Assembly (NCBI GenBank): GCA_007376285.1
Contig: VMFZ01000003.1
Span: forward strand, 1-44,289
Length of the DNA: 44,289 nucleotides
Source of the DNA: Parcubacteria group bacterium Gr01-1014_17
Lineage (GTDB): Bacteria > Patescibacteriota > Minisyncoccia > Phycocordibacterales > UBA10002
Reading direction: 5' to 3'
Position numbers and translations under genes: made by a program. The notes under the pieces are model-generated. The model was not told the origin of the DNA. It worked only from the letters and a program-made list of their open reading frames with translations, and did no database searches. Of the stretch, positions 13,624 through 20,985 are shown in pieces. Positions within the stretch are counted from its first letter, which is position 1; each line of letters opens with the position of its first letter.

Positions 13624-14553
13624 CTACTTGAAAAACTGTTCCACTCCGCGGAATGTCGTATCGGCAAAACGCTCAATCGCTTCTTTCCGCCCAGCGGGCG
13701 TACGGAGGGGCGCTTCGTAGATGTATGCGTATTCAATAAGCACGGATGCGGCATTGAGTGTATTGTACGCGCCAACCGCAATCAAACTCTGGTCTGGCAC
13801 AATACCAGCATCTTCCTTCGGTAAATTGCTTTTCTGAAACATAGACGAGAACTCCGCAAAGAGCGCCTCGCCCACCGCATAGCTTGCTTTCGCGTTTGAA
13901 TACTGACCATCTGGAACATAGAGCGCGAAACCGTTGTATTGGTGCATATTCCGCGCCGTACGGCCTCCGAAATCATTAAAATGAAGATGCAGGACCAACT
14001 GAAAATTGTTTTCATTTGCCCACTGATTAATCGCATACAACCGAAGCGCAACGCCAAGCGCCGCTTTGTTATGTTGAACGCCTTCAAGCCGCTCCACCGA
14101 ACCCGCGGCAAGCAAGTCCTTCATAATGCTCTTTTTTGCAACCACTTCAGCGCGTACTGCGTCTATATGTTCGGTAAAATATTTCTCGAACGCAGGAAGA
14201 TGCCCGTTTCTGTCGCGCAAAAGCACTGCCTCGTAGGCGGGATTCTTCACAAACTGCGCCGAAAGCGCCTCGCCAACCCGCATCGTCAAATCCGCCTCGC
14301 GAATGCCGTTGTATTCTGTGCCCCAACTTACATCATCGTGCCCTGGCACAATCAAAATCTTCACTTTTCCTTCTCCGCGGAGCGCTTTTGCGTACGCTTC
14401 TTTTAATTCACCTTCCGTGATACTGTCAACAAAAAATACGCCAGCAACCGCGCGGCGCACATCATCAAAAGAAACATATTGGAAATTATCGGATGCCAAC
14501 GCGAGCGCAGAAACGCACAAAACAACGGCGAGAATAATGAGGATAATTTTCAC
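13624..14553 (-). CDS. N-acetylmuramoyl-L-alanine amidase (Amidase_3)
   Basis: This zinc amidase would cleave the bond between muramic acid and the peptide stem in peptidoglycan. The 309-residue protein starts with a signal or anchor helix (VKIILIILAVVLCVSALALA). Catalytic elements are VPGHDD (first Zn His), GIREADLTM (Zn Glu), LVLHLHFND (Zn His) and VLIEYAYI (catalytic Glu). I choose GTG 14553 because an extended -10 (TGT-TATTAT, 14560-14565) stands 6 nt upstream; longer frames cross hairpin repeat F1 and the opposite trmH-like gene. The stop abuts the convergent ruvA stop. Confidence 0.85.
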   Translation of the reverse strand: MKIILIILAVVLCVSALALASDNFQYVSFDDVRRAVAGVFFVDSITEGELKEAYAKALRGEGKVKILIVPGHDDVSWGTEYNGIREADLTMRVGEALSAQFVKNPAYEAVLLRDRNGHLPAFEKYFTEHIDAVRAEVVAKKSIMKDLLAAGSVERLEGVQHNKAALGVALRLYAINQWANENNFQLVLHLHFNDFGGRTARNMHQYNGFALYVPDGQYSNAKASYAVGEALFAEFSSMFQKSNLPKEDAGIVPDQSLIAVGAYNTLNAASVLIEYAYIYEAPLRTPAGRKEAIERFADTTFRGVEQFFK

Positions 14554-14576
14554 ACAGATATAATAACACGAGCGAA

Positions 14577-14645
14577 GCGCACCGAAAATTTCGTATCGCG
14601 TAGGACCCCGTAGAGAGGGTAAAGCGGACGAAATTTTCGGTGCGC
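14577..14645. repeat. Long hairpin repeat, family F copy 1
   Basis: Arms 14577-14594 and 14628-14645 are perfect 18-bp complements. The 33-nt loop is nearly the same (reverse complement) as the loop of the element at 29782-29853, although the stems differ. It lies between the divergent amidase and SpoU genes. Confidence 0.85.
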
Positions 14646-14658
14646 AGAGCGAGAATGT

Positions 14659-15108
14659 ATGTACTTGATACTTCACAACATCCGCAGCAACCACAATGTC
14701 GGCTCTATTTTCAGAACCGCAGATGCCGCTGGCGTTACAAAAATATTCCTCACCGGCTACACACCCGCGCCACTTGACCGCTTCGGGCGAGTAAACAAAG
14801 AAATCGCCAAAACCGCGCTCGGCGCGGAAAAAACAGTTGCGTGGGAGCGGGTTAAAAAAGTTCAAGAACTTTTCGCTCATTTGAAAAAAGAAAAAGTGTT
14901 TCTGGTTGCCGTAGAACAATCACCTCATTCAATTAACTACAAAAAAATCCCACGCAAGAAAAACATCGCGCTCATCTTCGGCAATGAAGTACGGGGGCTT
15001 TCGCAATCCATTCTCAAACAATGCGACTGCATTGCGGAAATCCCCATGCGCGGCACAAAAGAATCCCTCAATGTCTCCGTCTCAGTTGGGATTGTTTTAT
15101 TCAGTTAG
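14659..15108 (+). CDS. SpoU/TrmH-family RNA 2'-O-methyltransferase
   Basis: SPOUT enzymes methylate ribose 2'-OH in tRNA or rRNA using SAM. The 149-residue protein has the three family motifs: motif 1 HNIRSNHNVGSIFRTADAAG, motif 2 IALIFGNEVRGLS and motif 3 IPMRGTKESLNVSVSVGIVL, which form the knotted SAM site. It lacks the N-terminal substrate-binding domain of TrmH or RlmB, like TrmL-sized enzymes. The target nucleotide cannot be inferred. Its end overlaps the convergent hepT stop by 8 nt. Confidence 0.9.
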   Translation: MYLILHNIRSNHNVGSIFRTADAAGVTKIFLTGYTPAPLDRFGRVNKEIAKTALGAEKTVAWERVKKVQELFAHLKKEKVFLVAVEQSPHSINYKKIPRKKNIALIFGNEVRGLSQSILKQCDCIAEIPMRGTKESLNVSVSVGIVLFS

Positions 15109-15427
15109 CCGACTTCATTAATTTCATTTTCAATTCTGGAATATCCACTTGTATGGTCTGCCACACAATTTCAATATCAATGCCGAAATAATCGTGAATT
15201 GCGCGATCGCGAAATCCGATAATTTCTTTCCACGGCAAATCAATTTGTGATTTTTCCTGTTCAGAAATCTTTTTTGCAACTTCGCCGATAATGGCAAGTT
15301 GTAAGATAACTGCGCTTTGCGTCTTTTCGTCTGCGCTAAAATTCACAAAATCAAAACCAGTCGTGAATTCCTCAATTTTTCTCACGGCGTCCAACACTTG
15401 CTCAATATACACCTTGTCATCCTTCAT
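15101..15427 (-). CDS. hepT: HepT-like toxin (DUF86)
   Basis: HepT toxins are HEPN-fold RNases neutralised by an MntA nucleotidyltransferase. The 108-residue protein contains FRDRAIHDYFG, which fits the Rx4HxY catalytic motif of HEPN RNases, and is all-helical. I start at ATG 15427 (MKDDKVYIEQVL); longer starts overlap the MntA gene deeply. It overlaps the end of the upstream mntA-like gene by 11 nt, the standard order. Confidence 0.85.
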   Translation of the reverse strand: MKDDKVYIEQVLDAVRKIEEFTTGFDFVNFSADEKTQSAVILQLAIIGEVAKKISEQEKSQIDLPWKEIIGFRDRAIHDYFGIDIEIVWQTIQVDIPELKMKLMKSAN

Positions 15428-15704
15428 AAATAAGTTTTGCGTTTTCAAGCGCATAAGGACGGACAAACTTATTGAGCCCTTTTTCTGTTACGACATCAAC
15501 CGACCTCCCGAGACTGGCTTCAATTTCGCGTATGAGACGTCCATACGAAATGAGCCCCATCGGAGTGCCGAGAGTTACTAAAATATCCACATCGCTTTCC
15601 GCTTTCTCATCTCCACGCGCGACCGAACCGAATACCGATGCACGCTTAATCTTGTGCGCTCGGAAAACCGGAGAAAGTTTTTGTTGTATTTCCGCGACTG
15701 ACAT
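15417..15704 (-). CDS. mntA: MntA-like nucleotidyltransferase antitoxin
   Basis: The 95-residue protein has the minimal nucleotidyltransferase motif GSVARGDEKAESDVDILV (GSx10DxD) with two metal-binding Asp. MntA antitoxins inactivate HepT by AMPylating the tyrosine of its Rx4HxY motif. I start at ATG 15704 because TGA-TACACT (15712-15717), an extended -10 box, is 7 nt upstream; the mRNA would be leaderless. Confidence 0.87.
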   Translation of the reverse strand: MSVAEIQQKLSPVFRAHKIKRASVFGSVARGDEKAESDVDILVTLGTPMGLISYGRLIREIEASLGRSVDVVTEKGLNKFVRPYALENAKLIYEG

Positions 15705-15734
15705 AGCGTATAGTGTATCACAAAACACGCAAAC

Positions 15735-15763
15735 AAAAAACCTCGCGACCGCGCGAGGTTTTT
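15735..15763 (-). terminator. Rho-independent terminator after the 15801-16211 gene
   Basis: Stem CCTCGCG/CGCGAGG flanked by A- and T-runs; strong on the minus strand. Confidence 0.8.
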
Positions 15764-15800
15764 GGGAGTTTGCTTTCGCAAACTCCTGAACCGCAGTATG

Positions 15801-16211
15801 TTAATTGCGGTTCGCTATGAGAAAGAAGGTGTCGTGCTGTTTGGTCTGCCATTCATCATTTGGAAAGGACAACCAACTGGTCTCAATGGCGTCCGGACCT
15901 AGATATGGGGTTTTCCACATACCTAGGACGGAGTTTCGGTATTCATAGATGTGCATGACTGGTTTCCCAGTATCGCACACAGTTGAGTGTGAGAACACAA
16001 TGAGACGAAAAGCCCCACCGTTCGCGAGTTGTGTACGCACAAACTCACGAACATTCACTGGAGCGGTCCAGTGAAAACCACCACTAAAATTTAGGCCGCG
16101 CTTCCTCAACTCACCAACTACCTCATTCGTTGTTAGGACATGATCTGGAAGTTCACTTCGTGGTACAACAGTAAAAGAAATACCTTTCATTTCTATGGTC
16201 TTTGTTTTCAT
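15801..16211 (-). CDS. Orphan hypothetical protein with structured leader
   Basis: The 136-residue protein (MKTKTIEMKGISFTVVPR...) is soluble-looking, with no signal peptide, and I recognise no family. It is transcribed alone: a consensus promoter at 16337-16365, a leader of about 120 nt with a hairpin at 16250-16282, and a strong terminator after it. I start at ATG 16211; earlier in-frame codons lie in the leader. This monocistronic layout with a long leader matches the genes at 1-327 and 21600-22391 and differs from the leaderless genes around it. Confidence 0.7.
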   Translation of the reverse strand: MKTKTIEMKGISFTVVPRSELPDHVLTTNEVVGELRKRGLNFSGGFHWTAPVNVREFVRTQLANGGAFRLIVFSHSTVCDTGKPVMHIYEYRNSVLGMWKTPYLGPDAIETSWLSFPNDEWQTKQHDTFFLIANRN

Positions 16212-16249
16212 GATGTATGGAGTTGCGCTGTTGCGGTAGCGCGTTACCG

Positions 16250-16282
16250 CTCGTCTTTTTGTTGTTGAAAACAGAAGACGAG
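16250..16282 (-). promoter_or_regulatory. Leader hairpin of the 15801-16211 gene
   Basis: CTCGTCTT (16250-16257) pairs with AAGACGAG (16275-16282) across a 17-nt loop within the 5' leader. Confidence 0.45.
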
Positions 16283-16336
16283 GTAAACTGTCCGCTACAC
16301 CCAACACACATCCGTATGTCAAAGTTCGCTGTATAT

Positions 16337-16365
16337 AGTATAGCATACCCCATACTAGAAGTCAA
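16337..16365 (-). promoter_or_regulatory. Sigma70-type promoter of the 15801-16211 gene
   Basis: TTGACT (16360-16365), 17-bp spacer, TATACT (16337-16342). Confidence 0.75.
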
Positions 16366-16419
16366 TAGCAATGGCGGATTGTCATAAAACTCTTGTTTTG
16401 AGCCGTAAAAACAAACACC

Positions 16420-16495
16420 ACCACCCCTTAATCCCCTCCTCAACTGAGGAGGGGTGGCGAGTCCGCCTAAGGCGGACGAGACGGGGTGGTGGAGA
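16420..16495. repeat. Multi-hairpin palindromic repeat (family A variant)
   Basis: The outer stem CACCACCCC/GGGGTGGTG encloses two inner hairpins, CCCCTCCTCA/TGAGGAGGGG and the palindrome GTCCGCCTAAGGCGGAC, so it folds as a three-way junction. It lies just past the stop of the 16504-17358 gene and may also act as its terminator. Confidence 0.75.
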
Positions 16496-16503
16496 GAGAA
16501 ACT

Positions 16504-17358
16504 TTAATAAGTCACCGCATCCACTGGTTTGCCGGTTGCGTCAAAAAGCTTAATCACTTCGCGGGTGGATTTCCACAAAGGTAAATCGCGTGAGAGGTAC
16601 AGGTGCCATTCGTTTTTGTAAAAATCGGGGTCGCTTTTGTGCGCGACGACGCACCGCGGATAAGTAAACGAATCCCTAATAAATCGACGGCATTCTTCGC
16701 CAAGTGTTTCGGGCGGGTTTGGCTCAATGCGGCACCGCCTCATATTGTCTATATATTCAAGACACGCGTCCGACAAACTGTTCGGCGGAGGCGGAAGCGG
16801 CTCTTTTTTCGGAAGCGGACATTCAATCGGAAGTTGCGGCACAAAGTTTTGGAACTGCTCAAAGTAGCCCGTACATTTATTCACGCGAAAAGAAGAGCCG
16901 GTGGGCGAGCGACCCGTTACCACGAACGCAGTACCACCAGGTTCAAGATATACCGGCTCCTCGGCATTGACTGTTCCTTGTTGGGGAAGATATGCACCTT
17001 TTCCGACTGTCGCGGAGCGGCCAGACGCATCGCTTTTAATCGTCATACCAGTAAGCAAAACTCGCGCGGACGCGGACTCGGAAAGTTGGAGTGTTATATA
17101 TTCTTCCGCCGCAGATGCAGAGCCGTAATTATTAACCGAGAGTTCCAAAACACCCTTGAGCGATGATGCGCCGCTTTTTTCTGCAATCGCTTTCAAGTCC
17201 TTTGGAAGCGAGCCGGTTTTTGTAGCCGAGCTTCTTTCCCCCACTGGCACGGGTGGCGCAATAAAAGGGCTCGCGACATCGCGCATAACACCACCTCCCA
17301 TCACCCACGCAATGATGAAAAAAATCAGAAACCCGATGAACCATTTTAAATCGTCCAT
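16504..17358 (-). CDS. Membrane-anchored exported protein, lamin-tail-like
   Basis: The 284-residue protein has one N-terminal membrane helix (WFIGFLIFFIIAWVMGGGVM), then an extracytoplasmic beta-rich domain (VLELSVNNYGSASAAEEYITLQL; EPVYLEPGGTAFVVTGRSP) whose pattern recalls lamin-tail domains. It continues with SFRVNKCTGYFEQFQNF, several cysteines and a Pro-rich linker (PPPPN). Similar proteins are widespread in Patescibacteria, by my recollection; their role is unknown. The start ATG (17358) is 6 nt from an extended -10 box (TGC-TATAAT), so its mRNA is leaderless. Confidence 0.72.
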   Translation of the reverse strand: MDDLKWFIGFLIFFIIAWVMGGGVMRDVASPFIAPPVPVGERSSATKTGSLPKDLKAIAEKSGASSLKGVLELSVNNYGSASAAEEYITLQLSESASARVLLTGMTIKSDASGRSATVGKGAYLPQQGTVNAEEPVYLEPGGTAFVVTGRSPTGSSFRVNKCTGYFEQFQNFVPQLPIECPLPKKEPLPPPPNSLSDACLEYIDNMRRCRIEPNPPETLGEECRRFIRDSFTYPRCVVAHKSDPDFYKNEWHLYLSRDLPLWKSTREVIKLFDATGKPVDAVTY

Positions 17359-17364
17359 ACTATT

Positions 17365-17387
17365 ATTATAGCAATTTGTGCTATACT
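17365..17387. promoter_or_regulatory. Face-to-face extended -10 promoters for two leaderless genes
   Basis: Minus strand: TGC-TATAAT with the box at 17365-17370, 6 nt before the ATG at 17358. Plus strand: TGC-TATACT with the box at 17382-17387, 6 nt before the ATG at 17394. No good -35 box exists on either side. Confidence 0.65.
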
Positions 17388-17393
17388 TGCGCT

Positions 17394-17798
17394 ATGTTAA
17401 GCGTTTTCCCAGACCTTCTCGCATTCGGGCTTTTTGCGCCATTTCTTTTGCGCGCCACTCTGGGGCTTGTGTTTATTAGTTTTGGTAAATTTAAACTTGG
17501 GCGCGGGCGCACCGAAAAAACCGCGTTCTTTGAGTCACTTGGGTGGAAGCCAGGGTCATATGTCGCGGCTACGCTTGGAATTATTGAGATTGCGGTCGGC
17601 GTCCTGCTTCTCATCGGCCTGTATACGCAAATCGCCGCGCTCGTAGCCGCCATTATCTCGCTTGGCGCGCTTATTCTCAAACGAAAAACAACGAACGGTA
17701 TTGAAAGTTCTAGCGGGTTTCTCACCCTTCTCTGTATCATCTCGCTCTCGCTCCTCGTCTCCGGCGCCGGTTTCTTCGCGTTTGATTTCCCGCTCTAA
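17394..17798 (+). CDS. DoxX-family membrane protein
   Basis: The 134-residue protein has four hydrophobic helices and the DoxX pattern: LLRATLGLVFISFGKFKL in the first helix, FFESLGW, then GIIEIAVGVLLLIGLYTQIAALV. DoxX proteins are quinone- or thiol-redox associated membrane subunits in other bacteria; the role here is unknown. I start at ATG 17394, 6 nt from its -10 box; the upstream GTG overlaps that box. Confidence 0.85.
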   Translation: MLSVFPDLLAFGLFAPFLLRATLGLVFISFGKFKLGRGRTEKTAFFESLGWKPGSYVAATLGIIEIAVGVLLLIGLYTQIAALVAAIISLGALILKRKTTNGIESSSGFLTLLCIISLSLLVSGAGFFAFDFPL

Positions 17799-17837
17799 TT
17801 TCAAAACAAGGCGAAAATGTGCTATAAAATTACTGTC

Positions 17838-17908
17838 CCGCCCATAGCTTAGTGGTAAAGCAGTTGCCTTTTAAGCAATTGACCTAGGTCCGATTCCTAG
17901 TGGGCGGA
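17838..17908 (+). tRNA. tRNA-Lys (TTT)
   Basis: Acceptor CCGCCCA/TGGGCGG with discriminator A, anticodon loop CTTTTAA on GTTGC/GCAAT, T-loop GGTCCGATTCC. CCA is not encoded. Confidence 0.92.
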
Positions 17909-17913
17909 TTATT

Positions 17914-18570
17914 TTACAAACTTAAAATCAGCCGCTCCAGCGCAATGGGGAACTCGTGCTTGCCGCGGTGGGAGTCGTGATAGAGCACCACAAACCGCGC
18001 GGAAAGATTTTTCAACTCGTCCGTGCTCCAAGAGCGACTCTGGTACTGGGCAGTGAGCATATCTTTCACCTTCCAAAACAAAACGCCATTTATATTCTCC
18101 GGCGCAACGCCTTCCAAGAGCGCCCTTTGATACAACACCCACAGGTCTTTTTTATTTCGCTCTCCAAGCGCATCCGCCAATGAAAATACATTAAACTTTT
18201 GGCCCTCAATCTTTGTTTTTTTAAACTCTTGCGCTTTTGCCGCCGCCTTCGTTACAACGCGCACAGTTGCAATCTCTACTGCGCCCTCAACAAGCACAAA
18301 AATATTCGGAGAATCGGCAAGTTCTCCGAGATGCGTGAGCACATATTCTTTTGCTTCCTCATCTTCAAAGACACCGGAAATCTGCACCAAAGAAATCGGG
18401 TGAAAAAGCCCTTGTCCTACAATAAGTTCGCCGAGTGCAGCGGCATTCCAATCGTCCACGCCCATTTTAAACACGCTTGCCTCCGGCCGCTTTTCCTGGA
18501 GCGATGCAACCAACGCACTCGCCTTCTCACGCGCCTTCGCGCCATCCGTTCCGTAGAAAAAGTAGAGCAT
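17914..18570 (-). CDS. holA: DNA polymerase III delta subunit
   Basis: HolA opens the beta clamp as part of the clamp loader. The 218-residue protein starts MLYFFYGTDGAKAREKA, the FYG.D...a pattern of delta subunits, and has a central NIFVLVEGAVE strand. It ends with the helical collar-like domain (DLWVLYQRAL; LFWKVKDMLTAQ) and a closing FPIALERLILSL. It is shorter than the ~340-residue E. coli protein, as is common in this phylum. The ATG lies 2 nt after the polA stop, so tsaE-polA-holA form one unit. The start at 18570 avoids overlap with polA. Confidence 0.8.
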   Translation of the reverse strand: MLYFFYGTDGAKAREKASALVASLQEKRPEASVFKMGVDDWNAAALGELIVGQGLFHPISLVQISGVFEDEEAKEYVLTHLGELADSPNIFVLVEGAVEIATVRVVTKAAAKAQEFKKTKIEGQKFNVFSLADALGERNKKDLWVLYQRALLEGVAPENINGVLFWKVKDMLTAQYQSRSWSTDELKNLSARFVVLYHDSHRGKHEFPIALERLILSL

Positions 18571-18572
18571 AG

Positions 18573-20981
18573 TTATATTTCTTTCATCTCCCCCCAATTT
18601 TCGCCCACACTCGCGCCGACAACAATCGGCACGCCACGGGACTGTTCCAAAGAGAGCACGCTTTCCATAATGTGTTTTATTTTCGCCGCTAAGTTTTTTA
18701 CCGATTCTTTTTTCACTTCATACACGAGTTCATCGTGCACTTGCAGAATCAACGACGCGTCTTTTTCCAATTTTTTCATTCGCAAAAACTCATCAACCTT
18801 CACCATTGCGAGTTTTATAATATCAGCCGTCGCGGTACCTTGAATCGGCGCATTAATGACTTGCCGTTCTGCCGCCGCGCGGATATACGGAATTGGAGAG
18901 TTGAGCGCCTCAAAATACCGCCGTCGGCCAAAGAGTGTTTCAGTGTATCCGCGCTCGCGCGCGGCGGTCTTCGTATTTTCAAGATACGCGGCAAGCATGG
19001 GAAAGCGCGCAAAATATTCGTTCAAGTATTTCTGCGCATTTTCTCGCGACACCATGGTGCCACCATCAGAAAGAACTTGCCGCAGGGCATTTACTCCCAT
19101 ACCATACAAAATTCCGAAGTTAATCACCTTCGCTTGCCGACGCATTTCTTTTGTTACATTTTCTGAGAGCACACCAAATACTTCTGCCGCAACCGCCGTA
19201 TGCACATCGGTTCCCTTTTTGAAAATCTCTACAAGCTTCGGGTCGCCCGAGAGTATTGCTGCAACGCGAAGCTCAATCTGTGAATAATCAAACGCGAGCA
19301 ATACAAACCCCTTTTCCGCAACAAACGCATTTCGTATGCGTTGTCCGCGCTTTGTCTGAACTGGGATATTCTGCATATTCGGATTCTGCGACGACATACG
19401 CCCAGTCGTCGCTCCTGCCTGCAAAAAATTGGCGTGCAAACGGCCGTCTGCAGCGACCAAAACGGGAATCGTATCAATGTATGTTGAAAGCAGTTTCTGA
19501 AACTCACGATACTCCAAAATTTTCCCGATAATCGGGTGCAGTTCGCGCATTTTTTCCAATTCGCTTTCGCGTGTTGAAAGCGCGCCGCCAGCGGTCTTCT
19601 TTTGCCGCGACGGCTTAAGTTGGAGCTTATTGAAAATAATCTCGCCGAGTTGTTTTGGAGAATTGATATTAAACTCGCCATCAGCCAATTTCCAAATTGC
19701 TTTCTCAAGCGCAGACAACTCTTTGTGGTATTCCAAAGAAAGCGCCGCAAGATATTTAACATCTATCGCAACGCCGTGCTCGTTCATTTTTTCTACGATC
19801 GGAATTAATGGTTTCTCAATTTCTTCAAAAACGCGTGTAAGCTGACGCGTTTTAAGCTCCGCAAAAATCTTTGCGCGCGTGAGTCCAACATCTTTCGTTT
19901 CCGCAAAATTAAAAATATCATCCGTAGTCGGACTGGTGAGGTTTGAGTTGATAAGCCAGAGCGCCACCGCCAACTCAGCAACATCCCTCCCTCCGACTGT
20001 CGTCGGAGTACTCCCCTCAAGGGGAGATTTCTGCAATCCCCCTTTGAAGGGGGTGTCTCCCGTAGGGAGACTGGGGATGTTGATTGCCCCCCTCAACCTC
20101 TGTCCAAGATTCCTAAATTCTAATTCACCGAACAAGCGTTCCGCCTTTTCCACATCAACCCGCGCGCGCCACGGCGTCTCCGGAAGCGAGAAGCTAATTG
20201 GCGCATCACGCCGAATCGTTCCTAAAATTTTGCTAAACTCTGCATCTTCTTTTCCTGCTTCCAAAAGCCCGATAATGCGTGGCTTTATCCCTTCTTTTTC
20301 AAAAGCACCATTGTCTTTCTTTAATTTTTTATATATTTCCTCAACAGAACCAAACTTTTGTATGAGTTCCGTCGCTATTTTGTCTCCTATACCCTTGATT
20401 CCTTTTATATTATCCGACGGGTCGCCTTTCAATCCCTTAAAATCCGGCAAAAGTTCCGGACCAAATCCATATCGCTCTTTTACTTTTTCCTCGTCGTACA
20501 AAATCGTGTCGTTAATTCCTCTTTTAAGTGTATAAACTTGAACGCGCCTGTCGTCCACTAATTGCAGGGTATCCATATCTCCCGACGCAATAACAATATC
20601 TTCATTTTTTACTTGCCCAACAATCGTGCCGAGAATATCATCCGCCTCAAACCCTTCCTTGTCGTACATTGGAATTGCAAACGCCTCAAAAACATCGCGC
20701 GAACGCTTCATTTGCGCAACGAGCGCATCGTCAGTTTTCGCCCGTCCCGCTTTGTATTCCTTGTATGCCTCGTGCCTAAATGTTGGCTTCGGTAGGTCGT
20801 ATGCCGCCGCAAGATAATCAGGTTTTAAATCAGCAATAATCTTTATTAGCATTGCTGCAAGGCCGTAAAGCGCGCCTGTCGGTTCGCCTTTGCTATTGCT
20901 AAACTCAGGCAACGCATGATACGCGCGATGCAATATCGCGTGCGCGTCAATCAATACGAGGCGTTTTGCTTGCTCTGCCAT
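18573..20981 (-). CDS. polA: DNA polymerase I, no proofreading domain, with an inserted repeat
   Basis: Pol I fills gaps and removes RNA primers. The 802-residue protein has the 5'-3' flap exonuclease (about 1-290: LIDAHAILHRAYH, GFEADDILG, GLKGDPSDNIKGIKGIG). It then has a family A polymerase domain from about 400 to the end, with motif A DYSQIELR (near 565), motif B KVINFGILYG (near 613) and motif C QVHDELVYE (near 746). Only a short remnant lies between them, so the 3'-5' exonuclease is absent. Residues about 301-334, including TGDTPFKGGLQKSPLEGS, are encoded by a 100-nt palindromic repeat inserted in frame at the domain linker. Confidence 0.95.
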   Translation of the reverse strand: MAEQAKRLVLIDAHAILHRAYHALPEFSNSKGEPTGALYGLAAMLIKIIADLKPDYLAAAYDLPKPTFRHEAYKEYKAGRAKTDDALVAQMKRSRDVFEAFAIPMYDKEGFEADDILGTIVGQVKNEDIVIASGDMDTLQLVDDRRVQVYTLKRGINDTILYDEEKVKERYGFGPELLPDFKGLKGDPSDNIKGIKGIGDKIATELIQKFGSVEEIYKKLKKDNGAFEKEGIKPRIIGLLEAGKEDAEFSKILGTIRRDAPISFSLPETPWRARVDVEKAERLFGELEFRNLGQRLRGAINIPSLPTGDTPFKGGLQKSPLEGSTPTTVGGRDVAELAVALWLINSNLTSPTTDDIFNFAETKDVGLTRAKIFAELKTRQLTRVFEEIEKPLIPIVEKMNEHGVAIDVKYLAALSLEYHKELSALEKAIWKLADGEFNINSPKQLGEIIFNKLQLKPSRQKKTAGGALSTRESELEKMRELHPIIGKILEYREFQKLLSTYIDTIPVLVAADGRLHANFLQAGATTGRMSSQNPNMQNIPVQTKRGQRIRNAFVAEKGFVLLAFDYSQIELRVAAILSGDPKLVEIFKKGTDVHTAVAAEVFGVLSENVTKEMRRQAKVINFGILYGMGVNALRQVLSDGGTMVSRENAQKYLNEYFARFPMLAAYLENTKTAARERGYTETLFGRRRYFEALNSPIPYIRAAAERQVINAPIQGTATADIIKLAMVKVDEFLRMKKLEKDASLILQVHDELVYEVKKESVKNLAAKIKHIMESVLSLEQSRGVPIVVGASVGENWGEMKEI
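19981..20080. repeat. Cloverleaf palindromic repeat, family A copy 1, inside polA
   Basis: ACATCCC and GGGATGT close the 100-nt element. Four perfect hairpins lie inside: CTCCGAC/GTCGGAG, CTCCCCT/AGGGGAG, CCCCCTT/AAGGGGG and GTCTCCC/GGGAGAC. It is in frame on the polA strand. A second copy of the same length lies at 44036-44135. Confidence 0.92.
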
Positions 20982-20985
20982 AGTC

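Noticed and set aside
13624-14919. A 431-residue form of the amidase
   Set aside because: The N-terminal extension crosses repeat F1 and the opposite SpoU gene; the GTG at 14553 fits the signal helix and the -10 box.
16603-17166. Plus-strand ORF of 187 codons
   Set aside because: Antisense to the lamin-tail-like gene and very rich in Arg and Cys, as shadow frames are here.
18199-18843. Plus-strand ORF of 214 codons
   Set aside because: Antisense to holA and the polA end; no family pattern.
19981-20080. The cloverleaf element as a degenerate tRNA gene
   Set aside because: It has four hairpins plus a closing stem, no conserved tRNA loop sequences, and G/C-run stems.
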